A stretch of DNA of 64,000 nt from Suillus spraguei (taxonomy: Eukaryota > Basidiomycota > Agaricomycetes > Boletales > Suillaceae), in the NCBI GenBank assembly GCA_016800925.1, contig JABCPU010000341.1, positions 1 through 64,000 on the forward strand, given 5' to 3'. Position numbers and translations under genes: made by a program. Each line of letters starts with the position of its first letter. Position 1 is the stretch's first letter. The notes below the pieces were generated by a model that saw nothing but the letters and a program-made list of their open reading frames with translations, searched no databases and was not told where the DNA came from. Of the stretch, positions 33,130-45,301 are shown piece after piece.

Positions 33130-34308
33130 TGCTGGTGTCCATATGGTGTTCGATTGATGGTTACGGAGTGAGCGCCGGTGGAGATATCAATTTTTGTAGG
33201 CCTTAGACCTTAGGGGCTGCGGTTGAATTAAGGGGACCTTTGACTAATAGGAAATAAAAAATCAGTAAGGCGAGTCCGACACTCCAGATGGCACGGTATT
33301 CACAGAAACTTCGTCCAAGTCTTGCCAATGGCAATGCAGCCTGTGATTGATTTTTTGAGTGGCGGTTAGCCTGATATCGCAGTGATAGAAGCTAATTTCT
33401 CTGCCTATGCTGCCAAACACTTTTTATGAAGCTGCCACCTCTTTTCATAGGCACAGCGGGCTCTGGTGCGCACTGCCTGGCACTATTTTCTATGCCTTGT
33501 CAAACGAATAGAATAACCACCGTGAGCTCGACATGCATCGCAATTGTATTCAATCGGTGCGCGGCGCTGAGGAGGCATGATGCCACAAGTCACTGTGAAT
33601 CTTAAGGGAGACCCTGGAAATGGCTCGGATTCGAACCATTTTCACAGTCTTCCTCAAGAGTGGCGCTGGTAGTACAAACAGACAATACTCACAGTTGTGG
33701 GTCGGATGTGCCGACTTGAACCTAGTGAGATCCAGTGGAATGCAATAGCGACTCTGACTCGGAGGCTCAAGCGCTCAGGCCCAGGCCTGAGTATTGCAAA
33801 TGTAGCTCAGGCGTTGAATATGATTGCGCAATTGCAAATAAGTCGACTGATTATCTAAGGGACTTTTCCTGTGCTCAGCGCTCGGGCGCGCATGTATAAC
33901 TTGAAGAGACAATTGAGGCGGTTCTCCCAGAAGACCTGTTACTGTATTTCTCTGATATAAATACGGTGAGAGGTCTAATCAAAGTGGTTCAATTATCAAC
34001 TAACAGTAAGGTGAGAACGACTATGCGGAGATTCACTAGCGATGACGTACACCCCTTCTTCAACTCACTTCAACTCGTTTGGTTGTGGGACACAAGCAAG
34101 AACGGTCGACATCATCCGCTAGATTTGGCTCATCAATACTGCTGTCACTCAAGGTATGCATGGTGGGAGTCTATATCATATGACTCGGAACTCACGAACT
34201 TCCTGCCATCTGGAATTCAGTTCATCCGGGCTGTAACATTCTCCCGTAAAGCACAACGGACAGCGACAAACAGCTTCGCGTGTGATATATGATCATCAGA
34301 TTACAGTC
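33130..34308. other. Intergenic, no supported gene
   Basis: Only short frames are present. The minus strand has a B-box-like ggttcgaatcc at about 33628-33638, but no cloverleaf or A box could be built around it. Confidence 0.5.
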
Positions 34309-37300
34309 ATGCGACTCAAAACATCCCGGAATTCTAGTAACACAACCCTGCTTCACAACTTGGAGCACGGTATAAATGCACTTGGGAGTGCTGAGAACGG
34401 GAAAGCAACGCTTGACGCAGTGGATCTCAAGTTGCTGCAATCTGACATGCTACCCCTAAGTAGTCCTGCGTCGTCTAGGTTCCCCAACCGCCGTGGACTG
34501 TGTTGGGTCCTTTTTGTGATTCTCTCGATTCTGTGCATTCTAGTGTCGTCAGCTAGGCCCTCGAACATATTCTCCCCGCCGTCTCATCTTGATCTCTTGT
34601 CAGAACCAACAGTAGACGTTCCGGCAGGCATGGGCTTCACCGGAAACGGACGTACCAACGATGTCCTGTGGGATGAGTATAGCTTAGTTATCAAAGGCCA
34701 GCGCGTTTTCATCCAGTGAGTACTCGACGAACATCCAAATCACAATTTCTACCCTTATATTGTGCACTTAGTTCAGGAGAGTTTCACACATTTCGACTGC
34801 CTGTGCCTGGGCTATGGCTTGATATTCTGCAGAAAGTGAAGGCTGCTGGATTTAACGCTATCAGTGTTTATCCCCATATGGCTCTGATCAATCCCTCTCC
34901 TGGTGTTGTCGACTTCAACGATTACCGTGCTTTAGAGCCCCTTTATGAGGCTGCGAAACAAACTGGCATATGGATTGTTCTCCGTCCGGGTATGATCCTC
35001 TGTATTTTGAAGGGGTTAATGCTCATGTGGATCAGGACCTTATATCAACGCGGAGACGACTGCAGGAGGTATTTCACACTGGATAACATCAGAAGTTGCA
35101 GGCGAACTTCGGACGAACGCGACGGACTGGCGTGCGGCTTGGCAGGACTACGTGCAAGGTATCATCACTCAAACTGTCCCTTACCAGGTGACCCAAGGCG
35201 GACCGGTAATAGGCAAGCCGGCCTTGATCATGTTTTACATTAACTTGTCTGATAGTCACTTCATTCTTAGCAATCCAAATTGGTTAGTGGCCCTTACATT
35301 CGGAGTGCCCATGTGATCAAGTTGAGCTTAATTGTGACATAAAGACAACGAATACTCCCAGGAACCAGCCACGCATGCAGAGTACTTTCGCGAGTTGGAA
35401 TCCGTCTATTTGAACTCTAGTATTGTTATCCCGTTGACCGCTAACGATCCAGGAGAAAATAGGGCGTGGATCAATGGAACGGTAAGCTTAGTGATTTCCA
35501 GATGACTCTTATATTGAGTTCCACGGCGTATAGGGTGCCGTGAATATCTACGGGCAAGTCCATTCGTGAGACAGTCGAGCTCGTTGATATAATCATTGTC
35601 CTCAAGTATGGATTCTTACCCGCAAGGGTTTGACTGTTCCAACCCAGATGTCTGGAACCCAGTTGTCACGGACTACTATAGCTATCATGAGGGTATGCAA
35701 TCTGTACTGATACCTCTTACACCTGATACTAAGTCGGCATTCAGCTGTTGACCCTGGCCAACCTTGGTATTTTCCAGAGTTCCAGGGTGGTTCTTTCGAT
35801 GCTTGGGGTCCAACGGCACCAGGTAGACTATTAGTCTAATATTTGGTTGTGCCTTTACATGACCTTCCCCTGTCAGGTTACGATCAATGCCGCATACTCA
35901 CGGGACCCGATTTCGAGAATGTCTTCAACCTTCATCTTTGGGCATCCAATGCAAAACTAATTAACTATTACATGCTATACGGGCAAGTGTTTCATTCTTG
36001 TACTTGGTCTGAAGCTCAACACGCTTACAGAGGAACTTCATGGGGTGCCCTTCCTTTCCCTGGAGTTTACAGTGAGATTCTATGTCTCTAGCAGTGAAAC
36101 TAATAGCTCATTGACTACAGCGTCGTACGATTACGGGAGTGCCATCGCAGAGAACAGAGAACTAAGTGTCAAGTATCCGGAGCTTAAGCGTCAGGGTCTC
36201 TTCTTGCGAAGCTCCCCAGATTTTTACAAGACAGACTGGGTTGGAAACAGTACTAGCGGCACAGTTTCCGTCTCCAATGCGGCTGCCTTTGTGACTCTGT
36301 TAAGAAACCCCGACTCCACGGCGTCGTTCTACATTGCAAGACAAGGGAATTCCACATCAACGTGAGCTCATATTATGACGTCATATTGACCCCAGTGTTT
36401 ATAATTCTGTTAGGGACGTAACCACTTTCAAGCTGAATGTCACTACTTCTGCTGGTAACTTTGAGGTCCCCCGTCTCACATCCAGCATCACACTCTGGGG
36501 CAGACAATCGAAAATTATTGTCACTGATTACTCATTTGGCTCGTCCTCGAAGGTTCTCTACTCTACGGCTCAGGTTCTTTTTGCCGGCCAGATTGGTGGG
36601 AGAGATGTACTCTTCCTCTATGGTGACCCTGCAGCTGAGTCAGAGGTTGCTTTGACGTTGAGTGGTACGCCTCGTATACAAGGGGCAGGAGTCTATTCAG
36701 TATCCTCTAACGGCGTCACTACTGTCACTTTCCTTGCCGGCATTCAAGGACTTATCACGATCTGGGATTCCAGTGAGCAGCTTGTCCTCTACAGTGATAC
36801 CGACATGGCTGGAACCTTTTGGTCGCCCGAAATCCCTGTCGATGATTCTGTCGAGTTTGCCAATTATTGGCAGTTTGGCACGAATTCCTCCATCCTGGTT
36901 GGAGGTCCTTATCTAGTTCGCAACGCCACAATCACTGGATCAACGCTCGCCCTTCGTGGCGACTTGAACGACAGCGTTCAACTTACAGTCATCGCGCCTG
37001 ATGATGTGAAGTCGGTTACATGGAACGGAATTCCGATCTCAGCTGATGTTGCTGCGGCTTCAAATCTGACGGCCCAAGGAGGCTTTGTTGCGCAACTAAA
37101 TCCGTCATCCACGGTGCTCGGTTTTACTCCACCCGCGCTTACAAACTGGAAATATGCAGACAGTTTACCAGAAATTCGCAGCGGTTTTTCTGATGCCGAC
37201 TGGACTCTTGCTAACCATACCACCACGAACATACCCTTCAAGCCTTACTACGGGGACGGCAGAGTTCTCTATGGTTGTGACTATGAGTAGTCAGTCATCG

Positions 37301-38557
37301 TCTGATCTGCGTCCTTTAGTTTAGCTCATTGACTAACAGCTGCGAGAACATCGTACTTTGGCGTGGGCACTTTAACGCCACAGAAAATACACAATCTGTC
37401 AACCTCTCCATCAATGGTGGCGAAGGTGGGTCTAAAGGAGTAAAAGAGATCTGGATGCTGATTGCTTTGATTAGCTTTCGCCGCCACTGTTTGGGTGAAC
37501 GACGTGTTCTTGAACACATCCTACGGAAAGTAAATCATTATCATGTATATGATCTGAGGGTGTTACTAACCCCAGCTACACAGCTCCACAAACAACCAAA
37601 ATATTCTCGAAGAAACGGATGATAAGTTTGACTTCCCTGCGGGATCTTTGCTTTATGGGCAAGAGAACGTCATTACTATCCTCCAGGTGGGGTCTCATGT
37701 TCTAGGCTGTCGTTACCGCTGATAACAGATCTAGGATAATATGGGCCTCAATGAGTCGGGCTGTAAGCTACACATTGAACTCAGACCGAAGTAATTCTGA
37801 TATTGATGACGATTTTAGCTGTTATTGATGAAGAGAAATCCCCTCGTGGTGTCCGTGGCTTCATGCTCAACACTGGAGACTTTGGTGCATGGAAGGTTCA
37901 GGGTAAAGTTGGTGGATACACGAAGTGCGTTTTCCTTTTTCTGGCATGATCACCTCGTGAGCTCATGACGACACAGCTATCTCGACAAGGTACGCGGGGT
38001 GCTGAATGAAGGAGGTCTCTATGGTGAACGAATGGGCTGGCACTTACCTGGGTTTGATACCTCTTCTTGGGTGTTGAGAGACCTCTCTGAGGGTCTGCCC
38101 AACGCTACTGCGGGTGTTGGGTTCTTTGTTACGACGTTCAACTTAAGCATCCCAGATGGATTTGATGTTCCAATGTCCTTCGTGTTTGATGACACCTCTC
38201 AGCCGTATCGATCTCAGTTATACGTCAATGGATGGATGATGGGCAAGAGGGTGTCTAACCTTGGGTACGCCTAATTCAATTTGTCATACGAACCAGGCTG
38301 ATAGCAAGGTACAGGCCTCAGTATCAGTTCCCCGTCCAGCAAGGTATTCTGGACTACAATGGCATAAAGTACGGCCCTTGATGTGACCGTGAAATGATTG
38401 CTGACCTCCGTATAGTACTGTTGCTGTCGCGCTGTGGGCCATGGAACCGCAAGCTGTCACTCCAACTTTGCAACTCACTATTGACAGCGTGTACGAAGGT
38501 GGTGTCGGCGGTATTGAGACTAACAATCCTCCTTGGTCGCCTGAAGGACGGTCATAG
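34309..38557 (+). CDS. Glycoside hydrolase family 35 beta-galactosidase (1085 aa)
   Basis: Releases terminal beta-D-galactose, extracellularly or at the cell surface. Twenty exons sum to 1086 codons; among them 35271-35282 is a 12-nt microexon and 36414-37286 the longest. The ATG at 34309 precedes a hydrophobic segment (WVLFVILSILCILVSS, residues about 65-80) that may be a signal anchor. The GH35 barrel starts at SGEFHTFRLPVPGLW. The acid/base Glu lies in QIDNEYSQ (exons 4-5) and the nucleophile Glu in WYFPEFQGG (exon 8). Fungal beta-galactosidase domains 2 and 3 and two jelly-roll modules follow (for example LYGCDYDCENIVLWRGHF). Three introns appear to use GC donors (at 35213, 35554 and 35983). 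It looks intact. Confidence 0.93.
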
Positions 38558-39365
38558 GTCTGGAGCCCTCGAACAAAACGTTACACTGTTGCATTTACGT
38601 TCCATCTTGGTATTTCAAGTCAGACAGTCACGATAAACTATGATCTATCTGAGAACTCGGAAATAGAGTGAAATTTACTTATATCACACAAGACTCCGAT
38701 AGCCGTCAAACTTTGATATTGGATGGGTGATAGGTAATGTTGAGCGGCTATTTATTGTAGGTCAGAGCTGACTGGCACTGTAAATGTCCTGAACTGCGAG
38801 CCCGAGCCTGTCTATGGAAAGCCAGACCACAGTGCTCTACTTCCAAGGCTTCTACTTCTCAGAACCTTCCTAGCATGGTAAGTAGCTTCGGCTGCAAGAA
38901 AAATATCTTGTGAAAACAAACGATGAAATACTAATCTGTGCTTGCGAAGCACAAACCATAACCAACCATACCAAGACAATGGCTAAGGTTTGGTTTAGAC
39001 ATATGCTCCACCTTGGTGAACAGTGATCGCCATGATTTAAATTTTAGACACGGTCGTATGCGCCCCGAGAGCAAACAGTGTTGAAAATAAGTACTAATAG
39101 TTTTCTGCTTGAAATGTTCTTGGTCGTGAGTGCGTTAAATCACTGTAGATACTTTGTCACGCAGTGGTCCTCTGGCCAGATCAGCGCCTATATTGTAGAC
39201 ACGTTTACAGACATCAATTCGTCCAATATGCAATTGACTAAGCCTACTACATAAAACCTGCGGCAGCCTCACAACACACAATATAATTAGTGTTTCGAAC
39301 GTGTCCGAAGGCGCGACTCGCCATGGAGTAAATATTAATGTTGCAACAACAATTTGCACAGGAGC
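38558..39365. other. Intergenic, 3' of the beta-galactosidase gene
   Basis: No supported gene. Short frames only. Confidence 0.5.
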
Positions 39366-39421
39366 TAAGATCAGTTAAGATGGACCTATCCATGAGTGAA
39401 TGTCAAGGTGTGTTCCGACAG

Positions 39422-39510
39422 AAAAAAATGTTGTCATCGGCAGGTTTCGAATCTACACAGTCCAAGAGAAACAGATTTTGATTCTGTTGTGGTAACCATC
39501 AGGCTAAGAT
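39422..39510 (-). tRNA. tRNA-like Pol III unit 1 (degenerate, CAA-type anticodon arm)
   Basis: Read on the minus strand: an A-box-like TAGCCTGATGG, anticodon arm ACAGA-atcaaaa-TCTGT (loop would present CAA, leucine), a long variable region, a B-box-like GATTCGAAACC (39443-39453) and a T7 terminator (39422-39428). The acceptor stem cannot be paired and the T-stem has a mismatch, so a functional tRNA is doubtful. Confidence 0.35.
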
Positions 39511-39570
39511 CGGTTGAGGTGAACTTCCAAAGAAACCATCACGAGTGAATATCAAAGTGTGTTCTGATGG

Positions 39571-39650
39571 AAAAAACCTTGTCGTTGGCAGGTTTCGAAC
39601 CTGTACAGTCCAAGAGAAACAGATTTTGATTCCAATCACCTGGCTAAGAC
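39571..39650 (-). tRNA. tRNA-like Pol III unit 2 (degenerate)
   Basis: Second tandem copy with the same variable region (tctcttggact), B box GGTTCGAAACC (39591-39601) and T6 terminator (39571-39576). The 5' side of the anticodon stem has decayed (gattgg in place of aacaga) and the A-box region is shortened. Confidence 0.3.
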
Positions 39651-39715
39651 CAGTTACAATGAACTTCTAAAGAAACCATCCATGAATGAATGCCAGAGCG
39701 TGTTGAGATAGAAAG

Positions 39716-39806
39716 AAAAAAGTAGTTCAGCAGGTTTCGAACCTGCGTAGTCCAAGAGAAACAGATTTTGATTCTGTTATGGTAACCATGCTGGCCAGGC
39801 TAAAGT
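39716..39806 (-). tRNA. tRNA-like Pol III unit 3 (best preserved)
   Basis: Third tandem copy. The T-arm is perfect (GCAGG-TTCGAAA-CCTGC, about 39731-39747), the anticodon arm is ACAGA-atcaaaa-TCTGT, the A-box-like segment is TGGCCAGCATGG, and a T6 terminator lies at 39716-39721. The acceptor stem is still not pairable. Spacing between units is about 145 bp. A tRNA-derived SINE or tandemly duplicated tRNA-Leu pseudogenes are alternatives. Confidence 0.4.
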
Positions 39807-39809
39807 CTT

Positions 39810-40666
39810 TAAGTCTTCCACTTGACGACTCACAGGACTTCCTAAGTAGAAAATTTATGGGGCCCCTAATTGACACGGCCCGAAAAAGATGACATGGTCG
39901 AGTCTGGATGTCTGCGAGACAATAAATTTGCCCCGACGAGGGACGAAGACTGAGATAACTCTGATTCACCATCATTGGCAGCAAGTTCAATATGACGGAG
40001 TTTCTAGAAACACAGAAGCAAATCAGCAGATACTAAAAATGAGGAAAATGAGACGCTGTCGCCACCTTGAAGGCCAGACATGGAGGATTGGAGACGGGAG
40101 TCTCATCTTCCCACAAAACGGTGGCTACGCAACAATCCAGTTCATCCCAAACATAACATCGAGACCACAAGAGACTTTGAACTCGACATCAGTGGTGAGA
40201 TCACGGCAATGAATCACTGAGGCCATGGGAATTTCAGCCAAACGCAGACTTGGGCCCAAATGGCCGAGTGAACGAGCAATCGAAAGAGACGAGAGAAGAA
40301 TACCATTCAAGGTCAAAAGCAACAGACGCAGGAAGATGACCGATTTGAATGAGGTCCCAGTGGTAAAACACAATATAACCCACTCCCTTACGGTAGCAGG
40401 AATAAATCTACATGACACATTAGAATGGTCGCACAGAGTGTTCGGAGGCCAGTGAAGCACTTACCTTACTAGGAAGGTTCTGAAAAGTGGAAGCCTTGGA
40501 CGGCGATCTGGCTTTCCATATAATACACAATTCTCTCACTGATTCAATCAACCCAACGCATGACATCGTAGTACCCTGAAGTAGCAGTTACACTGGGAAC
40601 TATGTATTCCACATCGTGTAAATAGTATACCAAATCACGGATTTGGAAATTAACAGAGCTGTATGA
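39810..40666. other. Intergenic, no supported gene
   Basis: Several overlapping short frames on both strands with no recognisable motif. Probable 3' flank of the membrane-protein gene on the minus strand. Confidence 0.4.
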
Positions 40667-43179
40667 TCAGGCTGCATCAGGCTGTATCCGGGTTTTGCAA
40701 ATGGAAGCGCGGAGCCACACAAGAAATCGTGCCGAAACATGGAAGTCCCTCGCCGCGTAGATGAGCCATAGCGTAAACAGTGCCACAATCCCGCATGCAC
40801 TCCCAGTGGTCACGAGCGTGATTGTAGGCGTAGACGTGAAGACCTGGTGAGAGAACGCAAGCATGAAATACAGCATGCTGCAGAAGAACAGGATTTCCGT
40901 GAGCTACGAAAAGCATACAACAGCAGGGCACTCACCCCCACAATAGCATAGCATACGGAAGACCATGCACGGTTGCTACAGCTTTGGTGCCAAATGCGGA
41001 CCCTGTCATCTTCTTGAGGAATTGGACCTGCAACCTTTGTTGTAGCAATATGCGACAATCGATACGCCACTCTTTGCTCACCGCTGTGTCGGCAGATTCC
41101 TGCCCATACATCCGACTCTGTCTAGTGAGAAACAAGGATATGACCAACGATCCAATGATGCAAAAAACGGAAAGATATGTGCTGATAGTTGTGACTGAAT
41201 CTGACTTCAGGTCACTGACGGAAGGCACGGCCAGAAAGCTGACATCTACGGCTATCATCACAGTTGACTGGCATGATTAAGCATAAAAGGAGCCGAACAA
41301 TGAAAATTGTAGTACGCACATATATTGTGATGCTTGACCATTCACTGTTCAGCTTACTGTTAAAGTTCTTCCAGCGCGGAGAGTTTATACTACGATCGAC
41401 CCATACTCGTTGGAGTTCTTCCATGTGTGACTGCGGGGCCCCGGACATTGCAACATTGAAGGCCCATGAAAGAACTAAGATTAGCTTGTTCCTCTTCTTC
41501 TTTTTGTAAACGGTCTGGTCTGCATCCAGACGGGCAGCAGGGAGCCCGCAGAAGTTGAAGAATTTGGCTCGGGCTGATAGAAAGCTTAGAGGGGGATGCA
41601 TAGTCAAACGCGCGACTTACTGAAATACCGCATAAACCTGGCTGCTAGACAGTCAGCCCCTGGAGTAATATGGAAATGATGATACTTACCAATCACACTC
41701 ATAGAATAGGTGCCATCGACATTCTCTAGTTTAGAAAATTAGTAAGTAATGCCACTTAAGAACCCTTTTCGCTTGCCTCCGAGATGGTCGATCAACTTCA
41801 GAATTTTCGATAATTCATCACCGTCAAAGGGAGAGAGCGACACGTCTGTCGTAACGGTCTCTGCACACTCCTTTCAGCGACTCGTGCATGCAGTCAAAGA
41901 GGAATTCTCACCAGCGCTAGCATGCACAACAATTTCTTTGAGTTCCTTGAGCAACGGAGTGCATGGTAGTTCTTTATTGGGATACATTACATCTCGCAGT
42001 GGGGACCATTTTTTTTTTTAGTCATTACTGAGTGAGAGGATTTTACAAAACAGAGACAGAATACATACAATAATACACTTGCCAGTACTGATGTTCAACG
42101 CATATTCTGGAAACGCAAGCCATCAAAACACGACGGTTATACTCTGTTGAGGGCGCACTGATATGACTCAGCTTTTCAACACCCTGAACTCCACAGAGAA
42201 GTTTCACTGTAGGTAGCTTATGAAGCCAGAAAAGTAGATGCTCATCGTGGTTAACAAAATAGTATCTACAAATTCTAGCATTGGTCTTCTGGTTCCATAC
42301 CAACTGCACCACAAGCTCGATCTTGATCTTGCAATTCAGCCACAACTCAGAGGGCATAAGATCGAATACCCGATCCACACACGAGTCCATTATGCGCCGA
42401 TACTCTTTCTTCTGCCAGATCGAGTCCGTATAGACACCCTGTTATAAGTAGTAAGAATGCGAGCTCCTTTATATTTCAGTAATAAATGACATACGTGCGT
42501 GGGGTCATGAAAATAGAGTGCTCCTTCTGGATGTATATAGGCACACCAGTTTCCAGTGTCTTGCTGATGTGCACTGCCCGCATTTGTACTGATTTCTCCC
42601 AAAAAGAAGGTACCACTCACTCTACAAAGTCTCTCTCTAGAGGATCAATAAACTCGTATTTATTGATATAGGGGTTTCTGCGATCAAATCAGTACTGATT
42701 TGTAGTCGGAATACAAGAACTCACATGGACGGGGGTTTACCGTACCGCATCACATTGGAGGGTGTGAATGGCTCAAAGTCAATAATGCTCTGGTTTGAGA
42801 GTTGAATGGAGCTGCAGGAGGTGACTGCACTGGGTCATGATTAGAGGATGGCGGAGAGGTGCGGACGGCAACAGTGAGCCAGATGAACCGAAGCGACGGG
42901 CGCTGGCAATGATAGGACCTGCGACTGATGGATATCCGGAGGAAGAACCATTGTAGGCTGGCCTAGGCCAACGACTCGCTTTGGGTGTCTTTCTGTGTGA
43001 ACGCGCTGGAACCGGCGCCTGGATGCAATGTCACGTGAAACATAGTATAATTGCAGGAGGGTGCGACATAGATGATGATGTACAAGTCGCAGCGGCAGAA
43101 CGAGATATTTGAACGACACATTTAGAAACACCGCAAGCGGTGTATGAGCCTTCGAACAGAGTCGCTGTCGTGGTTGCAT
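40667..43179 (-). CDS. WW-like, multi-pass membrane protein (agaricomycete-specific family)
   Basis: A multi-exon minus-strand gene from the ATG at 43179 to TGA at 40667-40669. The N-terminal exon has a membrane-proximal helix (FLNVSFKYLVLPLRLVHH) and a basic stretch ending RVVGLGQPTMVLPP. The middle contains NPYINKYEFIDPLERDFVE and the WW-like segment GNWCAYIHPEGALYFHDP, followed by CRYYFVNHDEHLLFWLH. The C-terminal exons encode hydrophobic helices, including TYLSVFCIIGSLVISLFLTRQ and CGIVALFTLWLIYAA. This architecture is a large uncharacterised family in Agaricomycetes; the function is unknown. Exons between 41280 and 42050 were not all resolved, so intactness is unproven. Confidence 0.75.
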
Positions 43180-43390
43180 GACATGATGTTGTTGGTAAGT
43201 TCAGGACCAAGCAACATGAAAACACCGGAGGCGTCTACTAGTAACTCTATTTATGTAATTAAACTTATATAATCCAAGTAGCCATTCGTAGCGCTAAGCA
43301 TGAGATGTTTCAGAAGTGGAGTACTAATCTCTGAACCAGTGAAACATCAAAGGAGCTCGAGTGGACATGGGCTGACACGAATTGGTTCCG

Positions 43391-43625
43391 CGGGATCAAA
43401 CGCTCCATTCTCACAATGTGGAGATTGTGAGTATTTGACTTCTTTATAGATAACATCCAGTTGGACACTCGATAAGCGTCTGTATGTTGTTTAGATGTTA
43501 TGCTTACGGTACTACTAAGTATAGAACATGTTTGGTTCCACGCTCCGTTCTTACAATATGTAGATGGAGATTATATGAGTATTTGACTTCTTGTTAGATC
43601 ACATCGAATTTGGACACGGGATGCG
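43391..43625. repeat. Imperfect direct repeat (two units of about 90 bp)
   Basis: acgctccattctcacaatgtg ... gagtatttgacttcttta ... ttggacactcg at 43399-43480 is repeated, with changes, at 43539-43625. It is non-coding. Confidence 0.65.
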
Positions 43626-43843
43626 AGTTGAAACTGGTGATGATATAAGCGAATGCAATGAGGCAAACACTGGCAAAATGTTAGAATACATCAATGCATC
43701 ACCTCCGAAGAATTCCGCCACACTTACACAATCGCCAATTCTTCCACACCTGCCATTTATACCGTATTTTTGAGACAGCCCCGGTATCATGCACGCTGAC
43801 TATGTACCCCACCTTCTACCGCACTCGTCAAGGTACAAAAATT

Positions 43844-43919
43844 ATTCAGGAGCCAATAGTACAAACTGGTATGTATTGACATTTATAAATGTACAGATAA
43901 TTTTTCATGGCTCCTGAAT
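43844..43919. repeat. 12-bp inverted repeat with 52-nt loop
   Basis: attcaggagcca (43844-43855) and tggctcctgaat (43908-43919) are exact reverse complements. The loop is AT-rich. No TIR-type element could be defined around it. Confidence 0.6.
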
Positions 43920-44624
43920 TCCGTTCGTAACTTAGCATCCCTCCACTAGAGCCGACACTTCGCAAACAAAAAGTTGGTTTTCAAGCAGAACAACGCGAAG
44001 AGCGGCAGAGTTGCCTGTCAACATCTCTCAATTTTTTATACTTAGGTTAGATCTCGTGCCCGCCAAAGTTTTACCCACAATTTTTTGTACTGACTAACAC
44101 CGTGTTCATACTCCGACAAACGTGAATGGAATTGCAGACGGGAAATGCTGAAACCACTGGGAAGAATGGATCCCTGGCTACGTTCATGCCCGATTTTAGG
44201 ACTTGGCAAAAGGGCAAGGTGCTGTTTACAGTATCTGAGAGGTGAAAATTTGTCTGGCCAAGACTACTGCTCGCTCAGAAAGGGAGGTGCTACCGATTAT
44301 AGGACATGTCTACTTGGTATTCACTGATATTCGGAATTCAACGCAGTTATAATCCCGGAATGTCCACAGCGATACATCATCCTATTGACGAAAGGCGACA
44401 CGTTTATGAGCTCCCTTCCAATCACCCTTGTCGCGGTATGGTACATCACTGCTCAGCTTTAACTTCACGTGCGATAACTTCCTGAAATGCCGGATTCCCA
44501 GGCGAGCAAAGAGATGTTTGATGAACGCGGAACCTTGCACCCCGCATCCACCCTAAAACCGCAGCCTCCAAACTTGATTCTATTACTCGTCGTATGAATT
44601 ATCTCGGATCTGTAGTTAACCGGA

Positions 44625-44646
44625 GCGCCCATGTTTGTATGGGCGC
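44625..44646. repeat. Perfect 8-bp hairpin, 6-nt loop
   Basis: gcgcccat-gtttgt-atgggcgc. It is isolated in a stretch with no supported gene and no T-run follows, so a terminator is not suggested. Confidence 0.5.
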
Positions 44647-45276
44647 GTTGGGTGGACAAACTGTGTGTAGTGCCGATGTTATCTGCGAAATTTATGTAGG
44701 CCTGTTCGACAGTGGTACACACTCAATGTATCAGCCAACTCAGGCTACAAGGCGATCCGGAAGACTGCTTGTTCCTGCCGGCGAAATCAATTTGGGGTAG
44801 GATGTCAGTGCTTTGATGCGTCTGGATTGCATCTGAGCCCGTCCCTGTTATTCACTTCCAAGTCACCAGCAGCTTCTGATGCTACTAATAGCACCGCTGC
44901 ACGAGTTCCTCTGACAAAACTCACGAGAAATGAACTTTGTGTTTTCTAGACCTGTCCATACATATATTGCCTTGATGATCATGCTGGTCTTATTCTGTCA
45001 GGAACACTGTTGTTTATTGTCAAGCGCTGTCACTCATTCTCAGCGCCTAGCAGATAAATTTTACATGAACAAATGTTACGGAGGCGGAAAAATCTCGATG
45101 AAGAACTTCGTCAGCAAGATATTTCTTTTGAAGACTTAATATGAGTGTGTGTGTCACTGTAAGGTGCAGTTGCATCATAGTATAAGTATGCGGAATAATC
45201 GAAGTAATAGGTTCGTGATTTCTGTGCAGTGTCTCGTAGCCTAGTAGGGTTACTAGATCAGATAATCGATAATAAG

Positions 45277-45290
45277 TCACGTGTCACGTG
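45277..45290 (+). promoter_or_regulatory. Doubled CACGTG (E-box/Cbf1-type) motif upstream of TMA22
   Basis: The sequence gtcacgtgtcacgtg contains two CACGTG palindromes 8 bp apart, 12-25 bp before the TMA22 ATG. CACGTG is bound by bHLH factors in fungi; use here is inferred from position only. Confidence 0.35.
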
Positions 45291-45301
45291 TTACCAATAA
45301 C

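Larger units (their letters stand above)
43180..45301. other. 2.1-kb intergenic stretch
   Basis: Apart from the three small repeats listed separately, no gene is supported. The longest frames (85 codons or fewer) have no recognisable motif. The last 100 bp contain two cacgtg motifs (about 45279-45290: cacgtgtcacgtg) directly upstream of the TMA22 start and may be its promoter. Confidence 0.45.

Noticed and set aside
33600..33700. Possible tRNA on the minus strand (B-box-like ggttcgaatcc)
   Set aside because: The T-loop match is isolated: only two base pairs of a T-stem form, and no A box, anticodon arm or acceptor stem could be built.
39500..40666. Host gene between the tRNA-like array and the membrane-protein gene
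   Set aside because: The frames at 39889-40212, 40125-40460 and 40225-40455 overlap on opposite strands, and none shows a motif or splice structure.
44625..44646. Rho-independent terminator
   Set aside because: The hairpin is followed by gttggg rather than a T-run, and this terminator type is bacterial.
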